Assembly (NCBI RefSeq): GCF_025370775.1
Contig: NZ_JAMXEX010000003.1
Span: forward strand, 310,001-374,000
Direction: 5' to 3'
From: Ancylothrix sp. D3o
GTDB lineage: Bacteria > Cyanobacteriota > Cyanobacteriia > Cyanobacteriales > Oscillatoriaceae
Length of the DNA stretch: 64,000 nucleotides
Under the pieces are notes generated by a model that saw nothing but the letters and a program-made list of their open reading frames with translations, ran no database searches and was not told the DNA's origin. Shown one piece after another: positions 26,206-35,971 of the stretch. How positions within the stretch are numbered: position 1 is the first letter of the stretch; each line of letters begins with the position of its first letter. Position numbers and translations under genes: made by a program.

Positions 26206-27417
26206 ATGCTGAGTTGGGAGCAAAGTCCAAGCCTAGCATCAATGCGTTGTGAGCGGGCCTGGGTGGAAATTAACTTGCCTGCTCTTGCAGAAAATGTGCG
26301 GTACTTGAAGCGGTTGCTTTCTCCAAAAACTGACCTTATGGCAGTCATCAAAGCCGATGCCTACGGACATGGAGCCGTGCAAGTCGCGCAAACCGTTCTC
26401 AATAGCGGTGCCGACTGGTTGGGAGTGGCCACCATCCCAGAGGGAATAGAACTGCGCGAAAGCGGTATTACAGCGCCTATCTTGATTTTGGGTGCCACAA
26501 ATACCACCGAACAAGTGCGGACGCTCGTTCGGTGGCAATTGCAACCCACCTTATGCACGCCTCAGCAAGCATTGATATTTTCAGAAGCTTTGCAATCTTT
26601 ATCTTTTGCTAAGGGCAAAGAACAAACTTTGCCGGTGCATATCAAACTTGATACTGGAATGTCGCGGCTGGGTTCTCCTTGGCAAGAAGCCACCGAATTT
26701 GTAAAGTGCGTCTCGGCGTGTCCTAACTTAAAAATTGCCAGTATCTATTCCCATTTTGCCACCGCAGATAGTCCAGATCCGACAATTATGTGGCAACAAC
26801 ATTCGCGTTTTCAGAAAGCAATTTTTGCCCTTCAAAATGCCGGTTTATCGGTGCCGAAACTGCATTTATCAAATTCCGCAGCCGCCCTCACCGATTCGCA
26901 TTTGCACTACGATATGGTGCGAATGGGATTAGCGATTTATGGATTATATCCCGCCGAACATTTAAAATCGGTTGTCGAATTAAAACCCGTGATGCAAGTC
27001 AAAGCACGAGTCACTCAAATTAAAACTCTCGAAGCCGGCACCGGCGTCAGTTATGGTCATCATTTTGTTGCCAGCCGGTCAATGCGTGTAGCCGTTATCG
27101 GCATTGGTTATGCTGATGGCATTCCTCGCAATCTTTCCAATAAAATGAAAGTTTTGGTGCGCGGTGAATGGGTACAGCAAATTGGCGCAATTACAATGGA
27201 TCAATTAATGCTAGATGTGACAGCAATTCCTGACTTACAAGTAGGCGAAGTTGTCACCTTGCTAGGATCACAAGGCAAACACCACATCAGTGCAGAAGAT
27301 TGGGCAACAATGCTGGGTACAATTTCTTGGGAAATTCTCTGCGGTTTTAAACACCGGCTTCCTCGCGTGCCGGTCAGCCAGCCCTTTGAACTACAACAGC
27401 AGCCGGTGCAACCTTAA
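26206..27417 (+). CDS. alr: Alanine racemase
   Basis: The 403-residue PLP enzyme converts L-alanine to D-alanine for peptidoglycan. The PLP lysine is K49 in AVIKADAYGHG, and the second catalytic residue, Tyr283, is in GVSYGHHF. Other signatures are HIKLDTGMSRLG, SIYSHFATAD, HLSNSAA, and the C-terminal IGAITMDQLMLDV. A GGAGC ribosome site precedes the ATG. The first 18 residues look like a short extension beyond the usual start, so an internal ATG at codon 13 is an alternative. It appears to be a single-gene unit. Confidence 0.97.
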   Translation: MLSWEQSPSLASMRCERAWVEINLPALAENVRYLKRLLSPKTDLMAVIKADAYGHGAVQVAQTVLNSGADWLGVATIPEGIELRESGITAPILILGATNTTEQVRTLVRWQLQPTLCTPQQALIFSEALQSLSFAKGKEQTLPVHIKLDTGMSRLGSPWQEATEFVKCVSACPNLKIASIYSHFATADSPDPTIMWQQHSRFQKAIFALQNAGLSVPKLHLSNSAAALTDSHLHYDMVRMGLAIYGLYPAEHLKSVVELKPVMQVKARVTQIKTLEAGTGVSYGHHFVASRSMRVAVIGIGYADGIPRNLSNKMKVLVRGEWVQQIGAITMDQLMLDVTAIPDLQVGEVVTLLGSQGKHHISAEDWATMLGTISWEILCGFKHRLPRVPVSQPFELQQQPVQP

Positions 27418-27570
27418 GATTTTAGTAGGGGCCGGTGCACCCTTATTGAGGCTATTAATAAACCGCATTAATAAACCGGCCCACCACAACTTTTTATTTT
27501 AAAAATTGTGGAATAATACAAACAAATCTACAACCTTTTTTTGCAAAAATAAACTAAAATAGCAAACCAA

Positions 27571-28431
27571 ATGTTAACAATTCATTATTTTTTGACAGCC
27601 CCCCCACAAGTGCCCGCAGGAAATACGGACTTGCGGAACTATGCCGCTCTTTGGCAATCTGTAGAAGTCTGGAAAAAATTTCTGGATTTGTTGTTTTCAA
27701 TTATTCCCCAGATGCTTTGGGCCTTGGGAATTTTGCTGCTGACAAGACTGGCAATTAATGTTATGACGCGCACGATGCGGCGCGTACTGAACCGAACCGA
27801 ACCAACCCTCAGAAAATTTTTAATACAAGCCGCAGAAATTTTAACAATGGTGGTAGGAGTAGTTGCGGCCTTAAATGCAGTTGGAATTCAAGCAACAAGT
27901 TTAGTAGCAGTCGTGGGGGCGGCAGGTTTAGCCATTGGTTTAGCTTGGCAAAATACCCTTTCTCATTTTGCGGCTGGAGTAATGTTAATTAGTTTAAGAC
28001 CCTTTGAAGTAGGCGATTATATTGAAGGAGCAGGAGTGGCCGGTGTAGTCGATGCCATTGGTATTTTTTCCACCACTTTATTAACAGCCGATCATATCAA
28101 AATTACCGTACCCAACGCTCAACTTTTTAACGGAACCTTGAAAAATACAACCGCAATGAAAACGCGGCGGGTAGATATTGACGTAAATATTGGAGAACGG
28201 CCAATTGCTGCAACAATTTCTCATTTACTCGTTCTAGTTGAGTCTCATCCTTTGGTTTTTTCCAAACCGCATCCAACCGCTGTAGTAACTTCCATTGCTT
28301 CCGGTACAGTTTTATCCGTCCGTCCTTGGTGCGCCTCGCAAGATTATGAGCAAGTGAAATCGCAAGTACAGCTAATTATTAAAGAAGCCTTACAAGACGA
28401 ACCAGAACCGGAGAAAAGCAGTAATATTTAA
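27571..28431 (+). CDS. MscS-family mechanosensitive channel
   Basis: The 286-residue protein has hydrophobic helices at about 40-62, 85-108 and the pore-lining, Ala/Gly-rich segment at about 110-135 (GAAGLAIGLAWQNTLSHFAAG). The beta domain follows (FEVGDYIEGAGVAGVV, TITVPNAQ-like KITVPNAQLFN). This is the core MscS layout, with a short cytoplasmic end. It opens on membrane tension and releases solutes under hypo-osmotic shock. Its location is the inner membrane. It stands alone between alr and a chemoreceptor. Confidence 0.93.
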   Translation: MLTIHYFLTAPPQVPAGNTDLRNYAALWQSVEVWKKFLDLLFSIIPQMLWALGILLLTRLAINVMTRTMRRVLNRTEPTLRKFLIQAAEILTMVVGVVAALNAVGIQATSLVAVVGAAGLAIGLAWQNTLSHFAAGVMLISLRPFEVGDYIEGAGVAGVVDAIGIFSTTLLTADHIKITVPNAQLFNGTLKNTTAMKTRRVDIDVNIGERPIAATISHLLVLVESHPLVFSKPHPTAVVTSIASGTVLSVRPWCASQDYEQVKSQVQLIIKEALQDEPEPEKSSNI

Positions 28432-28645
28432 AATAGCCCCGCCCAGAGAACAGTAGAGTGGGTTTGGAGCAAAATCTACAGATTGAGACAAATCAGCGAT
28501 GAAAATTTAAACTTTTTAACCTTTCAACAAACCAGCGAGAAAAACAGAAAACTGCCGCCCCTAGGAGTGGATTTTCTCAAACCACCCGCTAATTACGGGG
28601 GTAAAATAAGTTTGAACATTTTCCTATACTTACCCGCCAAAAACT

Positions 28646-30523
28646 ATGAAAGTTTTAAAAAATTTCAGTAGATTTCAAAATCGGCTCATTAGCTTACTTG
28701 CCATCAGCACACTGATCCCGGTCTTAGTGTTGGGCTGGTACAGCATTTCGGTTGCCACCAATGCCATCACAGATTTGTCATTGCAAGTCATAGATAAAGA
28801 AACCTCAAAGACTGCCGAAAAAATTAACAACTTTTTAGATAATGTCAGCCAAGACGTTCTATTTTTAAGGGGAATGCCTCCGGTATCAGGAATAATCCGT
28901 GCTAGAGAAAATGGAGGTATTGATCCAGAAGATAAGTCATCTTATCTTCAATGGATAAATAGATTAAACCAGATTTTTGTAGCCCTGATGGAAAGCCGAC
29001 CTCAGTATTACCAGCTTAGCTATTTAGATGAAAAAGGTAATGAAATGGTAAAGATAAATTCCGACAACGAAACCATAACAGTCGTGCCGGCAAAACAAAT
29101 GCAAAACGAGGCCAAAACCGACTATTTTATGGAGACAATGAAGCTGAAATTAGGGGGAGTCTATGTATCGCAGGTGAATTTAAACCGCGAAGGAGGCAAA
29201 ATAGAAAGTCCCCACCATCCCGTCCTGCGAGTCAGTACACCCATTTATAGCCAGCAAGGTAACAAACGAGGAATTTTGGTTGTTAATGTTAATGCCAATT
29301 CTTTTTTAGAGATAAATACCGAGGATACAAAAAACAAGACCACTTTTTTTGTTGTCAACCAAAATGGTTACTACCTCTCCCATCCCAATTCAGAAAAAAC
29401 CTTTGGATTTGAGTTTAATAAAGACGAGAGAATCAGCCGAGATTATCCTGAAGAAATAGCTGCTCAATTGTTATCTGGAGGAAAAGGATTAATTTCTGAA
29501 GGGACACCTCAATTATTAAGCTATTACACACTTTACCCCAACAAAAACACTAAAATTCATCCCCTCATATTTGTATCCCAACTGCAAAAAAGCGAGGTAT
29601 TTGCATCAATTGCCCAATTAAGGGGAGCAGCTTTTCTCGTTACCTTTTTATCGTTGCTTGCGGTTTTGATAATCGGAAGTTTTATTATCAGGAGCTTATT
29701 AAGATTAATTCAACAATTGACCGCAGTAATTTCCTCATTTTCTCTACAAGTTCTTTCCACTTTAGAAGAGCAAGAAAGGTTGTCCTCTCAGCAGTCTTCC
29801 TCCGTACAGGAAACAACCGTAACAATGGATCAATTGAGCAATTCTTCACAACAATCAGCACTGCAAGCAGAAGCCGCCGCCGCCGGTGCCCGTTTGGCCC
29901 TTGACCGAGTAGCGGACGGAAACCAAGCAGTAAAAGAAAGTTTAGAAGAAATGGAAACATTAAAAATAAAAGTCGAAGCCATTGCCCAAGAAATAGGGCG
30001 TTTAAGTGAGCAAACCCGTCAAATTGGCACCATTTCCAAATTAGTCAGCGACTTAGCCAATCAAACCAATATGTTAGCCCTAAATGCTGCCGTTGAAGCC
30101 GTCAGAGCCGGTGACTATGGCAAAGAATTTGCAGTAGTAGCAAAAGAAATACGCACTTTAGCCGATCAAAGCAAAAAATCAGCCGAAAGTATTAACAGTT
30201 TAGTCGCCAACCTTCAAAAAGCAATAGAGTCAACCGTAGAAGTCAGCAATGAAGGCACAAACAATGTAGATTCCAGCGTAAAAATTGTTAAAAAAACAGC
30301 CGAAGCCTTTAACGGACTTGCCGGGGGGATGAACCGAATTGTCGATAACAGCCAGCAAATTGCCGGCAATGCAAAGCAGCAAGCACTTGCCATTCAACAA
30401 GTTCTTGATGCTATGAATGCCATTAATCAAGGCGCCGCCGAGTCGGCTTCCGGTATCCGTCAAACCAAAGTCGGTACCCAACAATTAACCGAAGCCGCCA
30501 TGCGTTTAAGAGCCGCCGTTTAA
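28646..30523 (+). CDS. Methyl-accepting chemotaxis protein with dCache sensor
   Basis: The 625-residue receptor has membrane helices at about 13-35 and 328-352, enclosing a large extracytoplasmic dCache-like domain. After the second helix I do not see a clear HAMP domain. The signalling region (about 380-625) is a long coiled coil with the conserved tip LANQTNMLALNAAVEAVRAG followed by EIRTLADQSKKSAESI. In cyanobacteria such receptors control type IV pilus motility and phototaxis or chemotaxis through CheA/CheW. No che genes are nearby, so its ligand and partners are unknown. Confidence 0.93.
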   Translation: MKVLKNFSRFQNRLISLLAISTLIPVLVLGWYSISVATNAITDLSLQVIDKETSKTAEKINNFLDNVSQDVLFLRGMPPVSGIIRARENGGIDPEDKSSYLQWINRLNQIFVALMESRPQYYQLSYLDEKGNEMVKINSDNETITVVPAKQMQNEAKTDYFMETMKLKLGGVYVSQVNLNREGGKIESPHHPVLRVSTPIYSQQGNKRGILVVNVNANSFLEINTEDTKNKTTFFVVNQNGYYLSHPNSEKTFGFEFNKDERISRDYPEEIAAQLLSGGKGLISEGTPQLLSYYTLYPNKNTKIHPLIFVSQLQKSEVFASIAQLRGAAFLVTFLSLLAVLIIGSFIIRSLLRLIQQLTAVISSFSLQVLSTLEEQERLSSQQSSSVQETTVTMDQLSNSSQQSALQAEAAAAGARLALDRVADGNQAVKESLEEMETLKIKVEAIAQEIGRLSEQTRQIGTISKLVSDLANQTNMLALNAAVEAVRAGDYGKEFAVVAKEIRTLADQSKKSAESINSLVANLQKAIESTVEVSNEGTNNVDSSVKIVKKTAEAFNGLAGGMNRIVDNSQQIAGNAKQQALAIQQVLDAMNAINQGAAESASGIRQTKVGTQQLTEAAMRLRAAV

Positions 30524-30541
30524 AATCCCCCCCAAATCCTT

Positions 30542-31807
30542 TTATGCACTCACCGGCCCCATTTTTACCCCCGGACTATCCAACATTAAACAATACAAAT
30601 CATTTAACTGTTTTGCCACCCCATCCCAGCTAAAAGTTGTCTCAACTCTCAAGCGAGCCGTTTGACCTAATTTCTTTGCAAAATCAGGGTTGCTCAAAAT
30701 ACGATCAAGAGCATCAGCAAAAGCCTTTTCATCTTTTGGCGGACACAACAAACCGGTTTTTTCTGGAATAATTGTGTACTGAAGACCCCCCACATCCGAA
30801 CCGATCACCGGCGTACCACAAGCCATAGCCTCAATCGTCACCAAACCAAACGGTTCATAATAACTTGGAACCACACAAACATCAGCCGCCGCATAATAAA
30901 TCGGCAAATCTTCGCGTCCCAAACGACCAGGAAAAATAGTAATTTCTCCTAAACCCAACTCCTTGACAATCCCATCAATTCTTTCTCTTTCAAAACCATC
31001 ACTTTCCCCCTCACGCCAACCGCCACCAATAATTAACTTTAGCTTAGCTTGCCGGCGAATTTTACAAGCCGCCAGAGCACGCACCAAAGTCTCAATCCCC
31101 TTACGAGGGTCAAACCGGCCCACAAACAAAACCACCTTTTCATCAGCCGCAATCTTTAAAACTTGCCGGGCTTTTTCTTTGCCAATTGAACCAAAATTGC
31201 GAATATCCGTACCACAGGGAATAATATCAACATAACCTTTTGTAGAAACCAAATCCTGTAAATGATTTCTTTCTTGAGGGCTAGTTGCTACCACACAATC
31301 CGCAGTTTCCAAAACAGCCTTTTCAAAAAACAACCGCGTCTTAGCAATCATCGGAATCGTACTAAGCGACTGATATTTAATTGCCCCCAATGAGTGATAA
31401 GTATGCACCTGTTTAATGCTTTGACATTTTTTTAACTGCATTCCTACCCAACTAGAAATCCAGTAATTTGTATGGACAATCGGATATTTAACCCCCGTGA
31501 CATCTTGAAACTTAAGGAACTCCGAAACAAACCTTGGTGCAAAACTAAAAATATTATCACGAGGAATAAATTCTTCTGGGCCCGCTTTCAACCGAATAGT
31601 GCGACAATGGGAATTATGTTCTACTATTGCCGGCTGACTTGCATCAGCTTTGCGGGTAAACATATCCACTTGCCAACCTTGTTTAGACAAAGCCTCTCCC
31701 ACAGAACGCACATAAACATTTTGACCACCCGCCTCTTCTTTCCCAATTTCAACTGCCGGATCTCCATGAACAGAAACCAAAGCAATCCGCCTATTATTAC
31801 CCTTCAT
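30542..31807 (-). CDS. GT4-family glycosyltransferase (sucrose-phosphate-synthase-like group)
   Basis: The 421-residue enzyme has two Rossmann domains. The N-terminal loop GKEEAGGQNVYVRSVGEAL corresponds to the nucleotide-sugar-binding GGQ region of GT4 enzymes. The C-terminal domain carries VLFVGRFDPRKGIETL, PSYYEPFGLVTIEAMACG (the EX7E motif) and GTPVIGSDVGGL. It transfers sugar from a nucleotide-sugar donor, but donor and acceptor cannot be read. Resemblance to sucrose-phosphate synthase is in motifs only. There is no signal peptide. It converges on the chemoreceptor gene with only 18 bp between stops. Confidence 0.92.
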   Translation of the reverse strand: MKGNNRRIALVSVHGDPAVEIGKEEAGGQNVYVRSVGEALSKQGWQVDMFTRKADASQPAIVEHNSHCRTIRLKAGPEEFIPRDNIFSFAPRFVSEFLKFQDVTGVKYPIVHTNYWISSWVGMQLKKCQSIKQVHTYHSLGAIKYQSLSTIPMIAKTRLFFEKAVLETADCVVATSPQERNHLQDLVSTKGYVDIIPCGTDIRNFGSIGKEKARQVLKIAADEKVVLFVGRFDPRKGIETLVRALAACKIRRQAKLKLIIGGGWREGESDGFERERIDGIVKELGLGEITIFPGRLGREDLPIYYAAADVCVVPSYYEPFGLVTIEAMACGTPVIGSDVGGLQYTIIPEKTGLLCPPKDEKAFADALDRILSNPDFAKKLGQTARLRVETTFSWDGVAKQLNDLYCLMLDSPGVKMGPVSA

Positions 31808-32316
31808 CTTTTTACTCTTCCCATTATTAGAAATTTACACCCTGTCTGCTTGATTACCTTAAGAAAAGGAGCTCAACCAGACTTAAAAGCAAAGAAAAAT
31901 TAACTGAACTAGAGCCTGTTTGAATTATCAAAAAAGACTCTTTTAAACTTTTCTAAATTCTAGGAATACCAACTCCACCAGGTATCCCCCCTTAGCTAGA
32001 TAGGCTAGAGGTATTTTGCCAGCTTTTCGAGACAATAACACCCACAGAAATACGCATTTTTATATACATTATCAACGTACATTTATTCATCAATTACTGT
32101 TGATAATTCTAATTTTCTTCACATCATGCAAAGCCTACAGCACCTCCCAAAACCGCTGTAAAGCCCTCCGGGGAAGCATTCAGCCCATCAAAAATCCGGC
32201 CATTCAAAACCCTCTTAAAAATTGGCCCCTTTTGGCCCAAAAAAATCCCCAAAAAAAAATTTGTCTTTTTTGTGACAACCACAAAAACTTGTGCTACCAT
32301 CATTAATTGTGAGCAC
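31808..32316. other. Intergenic stretch, 509 bp
   Basis: AT-rich spacer between the glycosyltransferase start and tRNA-Ser. No protein-like frame, no clear repeat and no structured element were seen. It presumably holds the glycosyltransferase promoter (left) and the tRNA promoter (right). Confidence 0.5.
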
Positions 32317-32408
32317 GGAGAGGTGGCTGAGTGGTCGAAAGCGGCAGATTGCTAATCTGTTGTACGGTACGAAAGGCCGTACCGAGGGTTCGAATCCCTC
32401 CCTCTCCG
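32317..32408 (+). tRNA. trnS: tRNA-Ser (GCT)
   Basis: The 92-base type II tRNA has a 7-bp acceptor (GGAGAGG with CCTCTCC), anticodon GCT in the loop TTGCTAA, a long variable arm (TACGGTACGAAAGGCCGTACC) and a T arm GAGGG-TTCGAAT-CCCTC. Discriminator is G and CCA is not encoded. The variable arm confirms serine. Confidence 0.95.
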
Positions 32409-32557
32409 TCCCCCCATCCCCAAAAACCCCCAAAAGATAACCCTGTAAGCCCCCCCTTACAGGGTTATCTTGTTTTGACCTCAAAACAAACCTCTCCCGC
32501 CGATAGGGGCAACCAGAGGCCAATTCCCCCTACGAAGCGGTAGGGAGATTAAGTTCT

Positions 32558-33493
32558 CTACAAACCAACAATCGCCTCAGCCACCCGACTTGAAACAAAA
32601 GGTAAAATCGCCTCATTCTTACTGTGAGCCTTACCCTCCGTAAACACCACCAACAAATAAGGCCGCACCTCCGCCAACTCAATATAAGCCGCATCATGGC
32701 GTACCTGACTTGTGAGCCCAGCTTTCGACCAAACCCGTGCATTTTGGGGCACACCGGCCCCCAAAAACCCCGTCACCTGATTGTCAGCATCCGCCGCCAA
32801 CTCCACAGGATCAAGCGAACGCCGCATCAACTGCATCATTTCCTGGGAACGCGCGGAAGAAACCGCCACCCCGCCGACAATACTGTGAACCAACCGCGCC
32901 GAAGCATCCGTAGTTAACATATTGCGGTTTTCCATCATTTCCCCTAAAAACATCCTTTCCCGACCATAGGGGCCATCACACCAAGTTTTTTGGTTCATAT
33001 TCACCGCACCCAACTCCGGCCAACCAAGCGACTGAAAATAGCGATTAATAATATTCCGCTGTTGCTTCCAAGTTTCAAACGGCCCCCGCGATAACTCTGG
33101 CCCACTCGTCGTGCCGGTCAACACATCCACCACCAAACTCGTCGCATCATTACTAGAATCCACAATCATATCCCGCATAGCCCGCTCCAACTCGCGGGAA
33201 GATTGCAACATACCCTTTTCTAACCATTCATGTACCGCCACCAAATAAAATAACTTGACAATACTTGCCGGATAAATACGCTCACCCCCGCGATAAGAAA
33301 ACCCCCGCACAGGATGATTCCAAAACGCATCAGGACTCAACGCACCCCCCGTATTCACAGGCGCCGGTGGATCATAAACCACCAACGTCATCGCAATTTG
33401 ATTTCTCTCCAAACTTGGAAACTCGCGCCAAGTAGCCTCTAAAATTTCACTTCCTAGGTTTTCGAGTTGTTCATCATTCCGAAAAAAAGCCAT
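32558..33493 (-). CDS. Class A beta-lactamase-fold serine hydrolase
   Basis: The 311-residue protein shows the SxxK motif with nucleophile S77 and K80 (PASIVKLF), an S-N-D triad at 114-116 (SSNDATS) and a KTG-like SKAGLTSQ near the C-terminus. These are the three active-site motifs of penicillin-interacting enzymes. I see no signal peptide, which is unusual for a true periplasmic beta-lactamase, so a role as a cytoplasmic or non-classically exported peptidase/esterase is possible. It is divergent from an NlpC/P60 endopeptidase, and both are preceded by the same 12-bp sequence. Confidence 0.85.
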   Translation of the reverse strand: MAFFRNDEQLENLGSEILEATWREFPSLERNQIAMTLVVYDPPAPVNTGGALSPDAFWNHPVRGFSYRGGERIYPASIVKLFYLVAVHEWLEKGMLQSSRELERAMRDMIVDSSNDATSLVVDVLTGTTSGPELSRGPFETWKQQRNIINRYFQSLGWPELGAVNMNQKTWCDGPYGRERMFLGEMMENRNMLTTDASARLVHSIVGGVAVSSARSQEMMQLMRRSLDPVELAADADNQVTGFLGAGVPQNARVWSKAGLTSQVRHDAAYIELAEVRPYLLVVFTEGKAHSKNEAILPFVSSRVAEAIVGL

Positions 33494-33501
33494 AATTTCT
33501 C

Positions 33502-33638
33502 AGGGGTCAGTTGTGACTAGCTATTTTATTTTAGAAAAATATTGCAACAGAACCTCACAGACCCCACAAACAAAAAAATCTCCCCTCCAGCCCAAAATCT
33601 AAACTGGAAAATTTTCCCTCAAAAATCAACTGACCCCT
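33502..33638. promoter_or_regulatory. Shared 12-bp element before two divergent cell-wall genes
   Basis: AGGGGTCAGTTG (33502-33513) and CAACTGACCCCT (33627-33638) are perfect inverted copies. Each therefore reads CAACTGACCCCT toward its gene, ending directly at the ATG at 33639 on the right and 8 bases before the ATG at 33493 on the left. A common operator or leader element is possible. Confidence 0.55.
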
Positions 33639-34355
33639 ATGATTTCTCTTAAAGAACTGCAAACCAAATTTGCCACCAACCAATCCCAAGCATCTCGCAT
33701 CCAATATCGCTGTTTAACAAATTTAGATATCTATGACTCCCCAAAATGCGAACGCTTAGCCACCCAAGCAGCCAAAAACCGCAACCTTTGTATTCATTCC
33801 CTAGAAACCGACACCCTAAAAATTGAACTTTGCGAAGACAATTATCCGGGGTGGCTGACCCAAGAGCAACTAAAATTTCTTGAAACCTCAAAAACCCCCT
33901 ATCAACCCATCACCCTATCCCAAACAGAAATTCAACAGGGTTTACCGCAAGTTATCGCCTTTACCCACAACGCCATGAACACCCCAAACCAATATCTTTG
34001 GGGTGGAACAGTTGCCCCAAATTATGATTGCTCAGGCTTAATGCAGGCCGCATTTTTATCAGTAGGAGTGTGGCTACCCAGAGACGCCTACCAACAAGAA
34101 GCCTTTACCGAGCCCCTCAAAATTTCCGAATTACAACCAGGAGACTTAATCTTTTTTGGCAATCCCCAAAAAGCCACCCACGTTGCTTTATACCTGGGCG
34201 ACAAAAAATATATCCACAGTTCAGGAAAAGAAGCCGGTCGTAACGGCATCGGCATAGATATCCTATCCGAAAAAGGCGATGAAATCAGCCGCGCCTATTA
34301 TAAACAACTACGCGGTTTTGGAAGAGTAATAAAACCCTATCTTCCCACCCACTAA
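33639..34355 (+). CDS. NlpC/P60 cysteine peptidase (gamma-D-glutamyl-diamino acid endopeptidase type)
   Basis: The 238-residue protein has an N-terminal bacterial SH3-like region (about 20-85) and a C-terminal NlpC/P60 domain (about 100-238). Catalytic residues are Cys131 in YDCSGLMQ, His181 in ATHVALYLG and His193 in YIHSSG. Size and layout match the crystallised Anabaena/Nostoc enzymes AvPCP and NpPCP, which cut between D-glutamate and diaminopimelate in wall peptides, probably in recycling. I see no signal peptide, which agrees with a cytoplasmic recycling role. It is divergent from the beta-lactamase-fold gene. Confidence 0.92.
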   Translation: MISLKELQTKFATNQSQASRIQYRCLTNLDIYDSPKCERLATQAAKNRNLCIHSLETDTLKIELCEDNYPGWLTQEQLKFLETSKTPYQPITLSQTEIQQGLPQVIAFTHNAMNTPNQYLWGGTVAPNYDCSGLMQAAFLSVGVWLPRDAYQQEAFTEPLKISELQPGDLIFFGNPQKATHVALYLGDKKYIHSSGKEAGRNGIGIDILSEKGDEISRAYYKQLRGFGRVIKPYLPTH

Positions 34356-34388
34356 ACCCAATCCCCAAAACCCAACAAACCATAAAAC

Positions 34389-34418
34389 CATCTGCGTCCA
34401 TCTGCGTTTATCTGCGGT
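34389..34418. repeat. Three tandem 10-bp units (CATCTGCGTY)
   Basis: CATCTGCGTC, CATCTGCGTT and TATCTGCGGT follow each other. This is a common interspersed sequence in cyanobacterial spacers. A related ATCTGAGTTAATCTGCGG lies near 41376. Confidence 0.6.
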
Positions 34419-34451
34419 TTAAAAATCTCCCTAACCCCCAACAAAAAAGCC

Positions 34452-35663
34452 ATGCTAGACCTCAACAAACTAGCCGGAAAACTCCCCGGCATAAGCAAAC
34501 ACCTCACCCAAGAAGCAACAGCAGCAAAAGGCCGGCTACAAACAGCCGAACTATTAATGCAGCAAGCCCAAACCCATCACCTAGAATTAGTAAAAAAACA
34601 ACAAGATTGGAAACACCGGCTCATATTTTCAGCAGCCGAACCCGTCGAACCATTAGATACTAGAATCGCCATTCCCCCAGCCCCCCGCACCCACACAGTC
34701 ATCGCCACAGACGGCTCCCAAATTGCCCCTAGTCATCACGAAATTGCTTATTGCTATCTTATTAATGTCGGGCGAGTTGTACTGCATTACGGAGTCAGCC
34801 GGCATCCTTTATTAGACAGTTTGCCAGAAATTTATTATCGGGCTGAAGATTTATATGAATCGCGGCAATGGGCAATCCGAACTGAAGAATGGATGGGGTA
34901 TAGACGCACTGCTACTGAAGCAACAGTTTTAGCAGAATTAGCTTGCTCATTGTGGGAAACAACCCCCCCGCCGGTGCCGGCAATTTCGCTGGTGGATGGT
35001 TCATTAATTTACTGGTTTTTAGAAGGTATTGCCTCAGAAGCCCGCGATAAAATTTTAGGAGAAATTTTAGACGCTTGGGATAAATTGGAAGAAGCCGGTA
35101 TTCCTATTGTGGGATATCTCAGCGCTTCAAGAAGTATGGAAGCGATTAATTTTTTACGCTTAGAAGCTTGTATTCATAAGGAACCAAACTGCATTTCTTA
35201 TTGCGCCCCAGACCTAGATTTTAGTTCACCAGGGCAACCAAAAAAAGCGCCTTGCCAAGTTTTTGAACCTCTGCGAGATGTGGCCCTGTGGCAAACAACT
35301 TTACAACCAGGCCAACGCAGTCCTTTATGGCGGAGTTGTGCGCCAATTTTACAATGCTATGGACACCATACTGTTTATTTTTGTTATGTTAATGTTGGCT
35401 CGGAAATTGCCAGAATAGAAGTGCCGGGGTGGGTAGTAGAAAATCCTGAACTTTTGGAAACAACATTAAGCTTAACTGTTGCCCAAGTTCAAAAAGGTTA
35501 TGGTTATCCTGTGGCGCTGGCAGAAGCGCATAACCAAGCTGTTGTGAGAGGGGGAGATCGTTATCATTTTTTTGCTTTATTGGAAAGAGAAATGATTAAG
35601 GCCGGTTTAAAAAATGTTGGCACTTCCTACAAGGAAACCCGCAAACGCGGCAGTATTGCTTAA
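34452..35663 (+). CDS. NurA-domain nuclease
   Basis: The 403-residue protein shows an N-terminal coiled segment, then the NurA-type motif VIATDGSQIAPSHHE (about 89-103), a second acidic LVDGSLIYW, YVNVGSEIARIEVPGWV, and AEAHNQAVVRGGDRYHF near the end. In archaea NurA is a 5'-3' nuclease working with HerA and the Mre11-Rad50 machine at double-strand breaks. Cyanobacterial members are less studied. It lies about 310 bp upstream of recA on the same strand, suggesting a repair neighbourhood. I see no HerA gene in the window. Confidence 0.85.
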   Translation: MLDLNKLAGKLPGISKHLTQEATAAKGRLQTAELLMQQAQTHHLELVKKQQDWKHRLIFSAAEPVEPLDTRIAIPPAPRTHTVIATDGSQIAPSHHEIAYCYLINVGRVVLHYGVSRHPLLDSLPEIYYRAEDLYESRQWAIRTEEWMGYRRTATEATVLAELACSLWETTPPPVPAISLVDGSLIYWFLEGIASEARDKILGEILDAWDKLEEAGIPIVGYLSASRSMEAINFLRLEACIHKEPNCISYCAPDLDFSSPGQPKKAPCQVFEPLRDVALWQTTLQPGQRSPLWRSCAPILQCYGHHTVYFCYVNVGSEIARIEVPGWVVENPELLETTLSLTVAQVQKGYGYPVALAEAHNQAVVRGGDRYHFFALLEREMIKAGLKNVGTSYKETRKRGSIA

Positions 35664-35971
35664 ACTCTCCCCTTAATCTTGAGTTTGTGCGCTTGCTTTG
35701 AAAAAAAAGTCAACAATCTTTAAGCTTCTTAACGCCCAAACGCCCAACCAAAAACTAAAATAGAAAGGTGGAACCGGCAAACCCCAATTTGCTAAAAAGC
35801 TGCAAGAAATACACGGCTTTCCTGCACCCAGAATAGAAGCCAGCGGGAAAGTGCAGCTTGTGTCAGCGGCGGCAAAGCATAGATCCCCATCCCTGGATGC
35901 AACGATAACGCTTAGCCACAGACTGTCGATAGAATGGTAACTCACTTTATAAATAGGACGACCCAAACCCC
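35664..35971. other. Intergenic stretch, 308 bp, upstream of recA
   Basis: A minus-strand frame of 97 codons (35673-35966) exists but has poor protein character (Cys/Trp/Phe-rich, no ribosome site), so I leave the stretch non-coding. It should contain the recA promoter. I did not find a clear LexA box. Confidence 0.5.

Noticed and set aside
28483-28671. 62-codon frame before the chemoreceptor
   Set aside because: It overlaps the receptor start, has no ribosome site and low protein character.
35673-35966. 97-codon minus-strand frame upstream of recA
   Set aside because: Cys/Trp/Phe-rich composition unlike neighbours and no ribosome site; more likely a chance frame.
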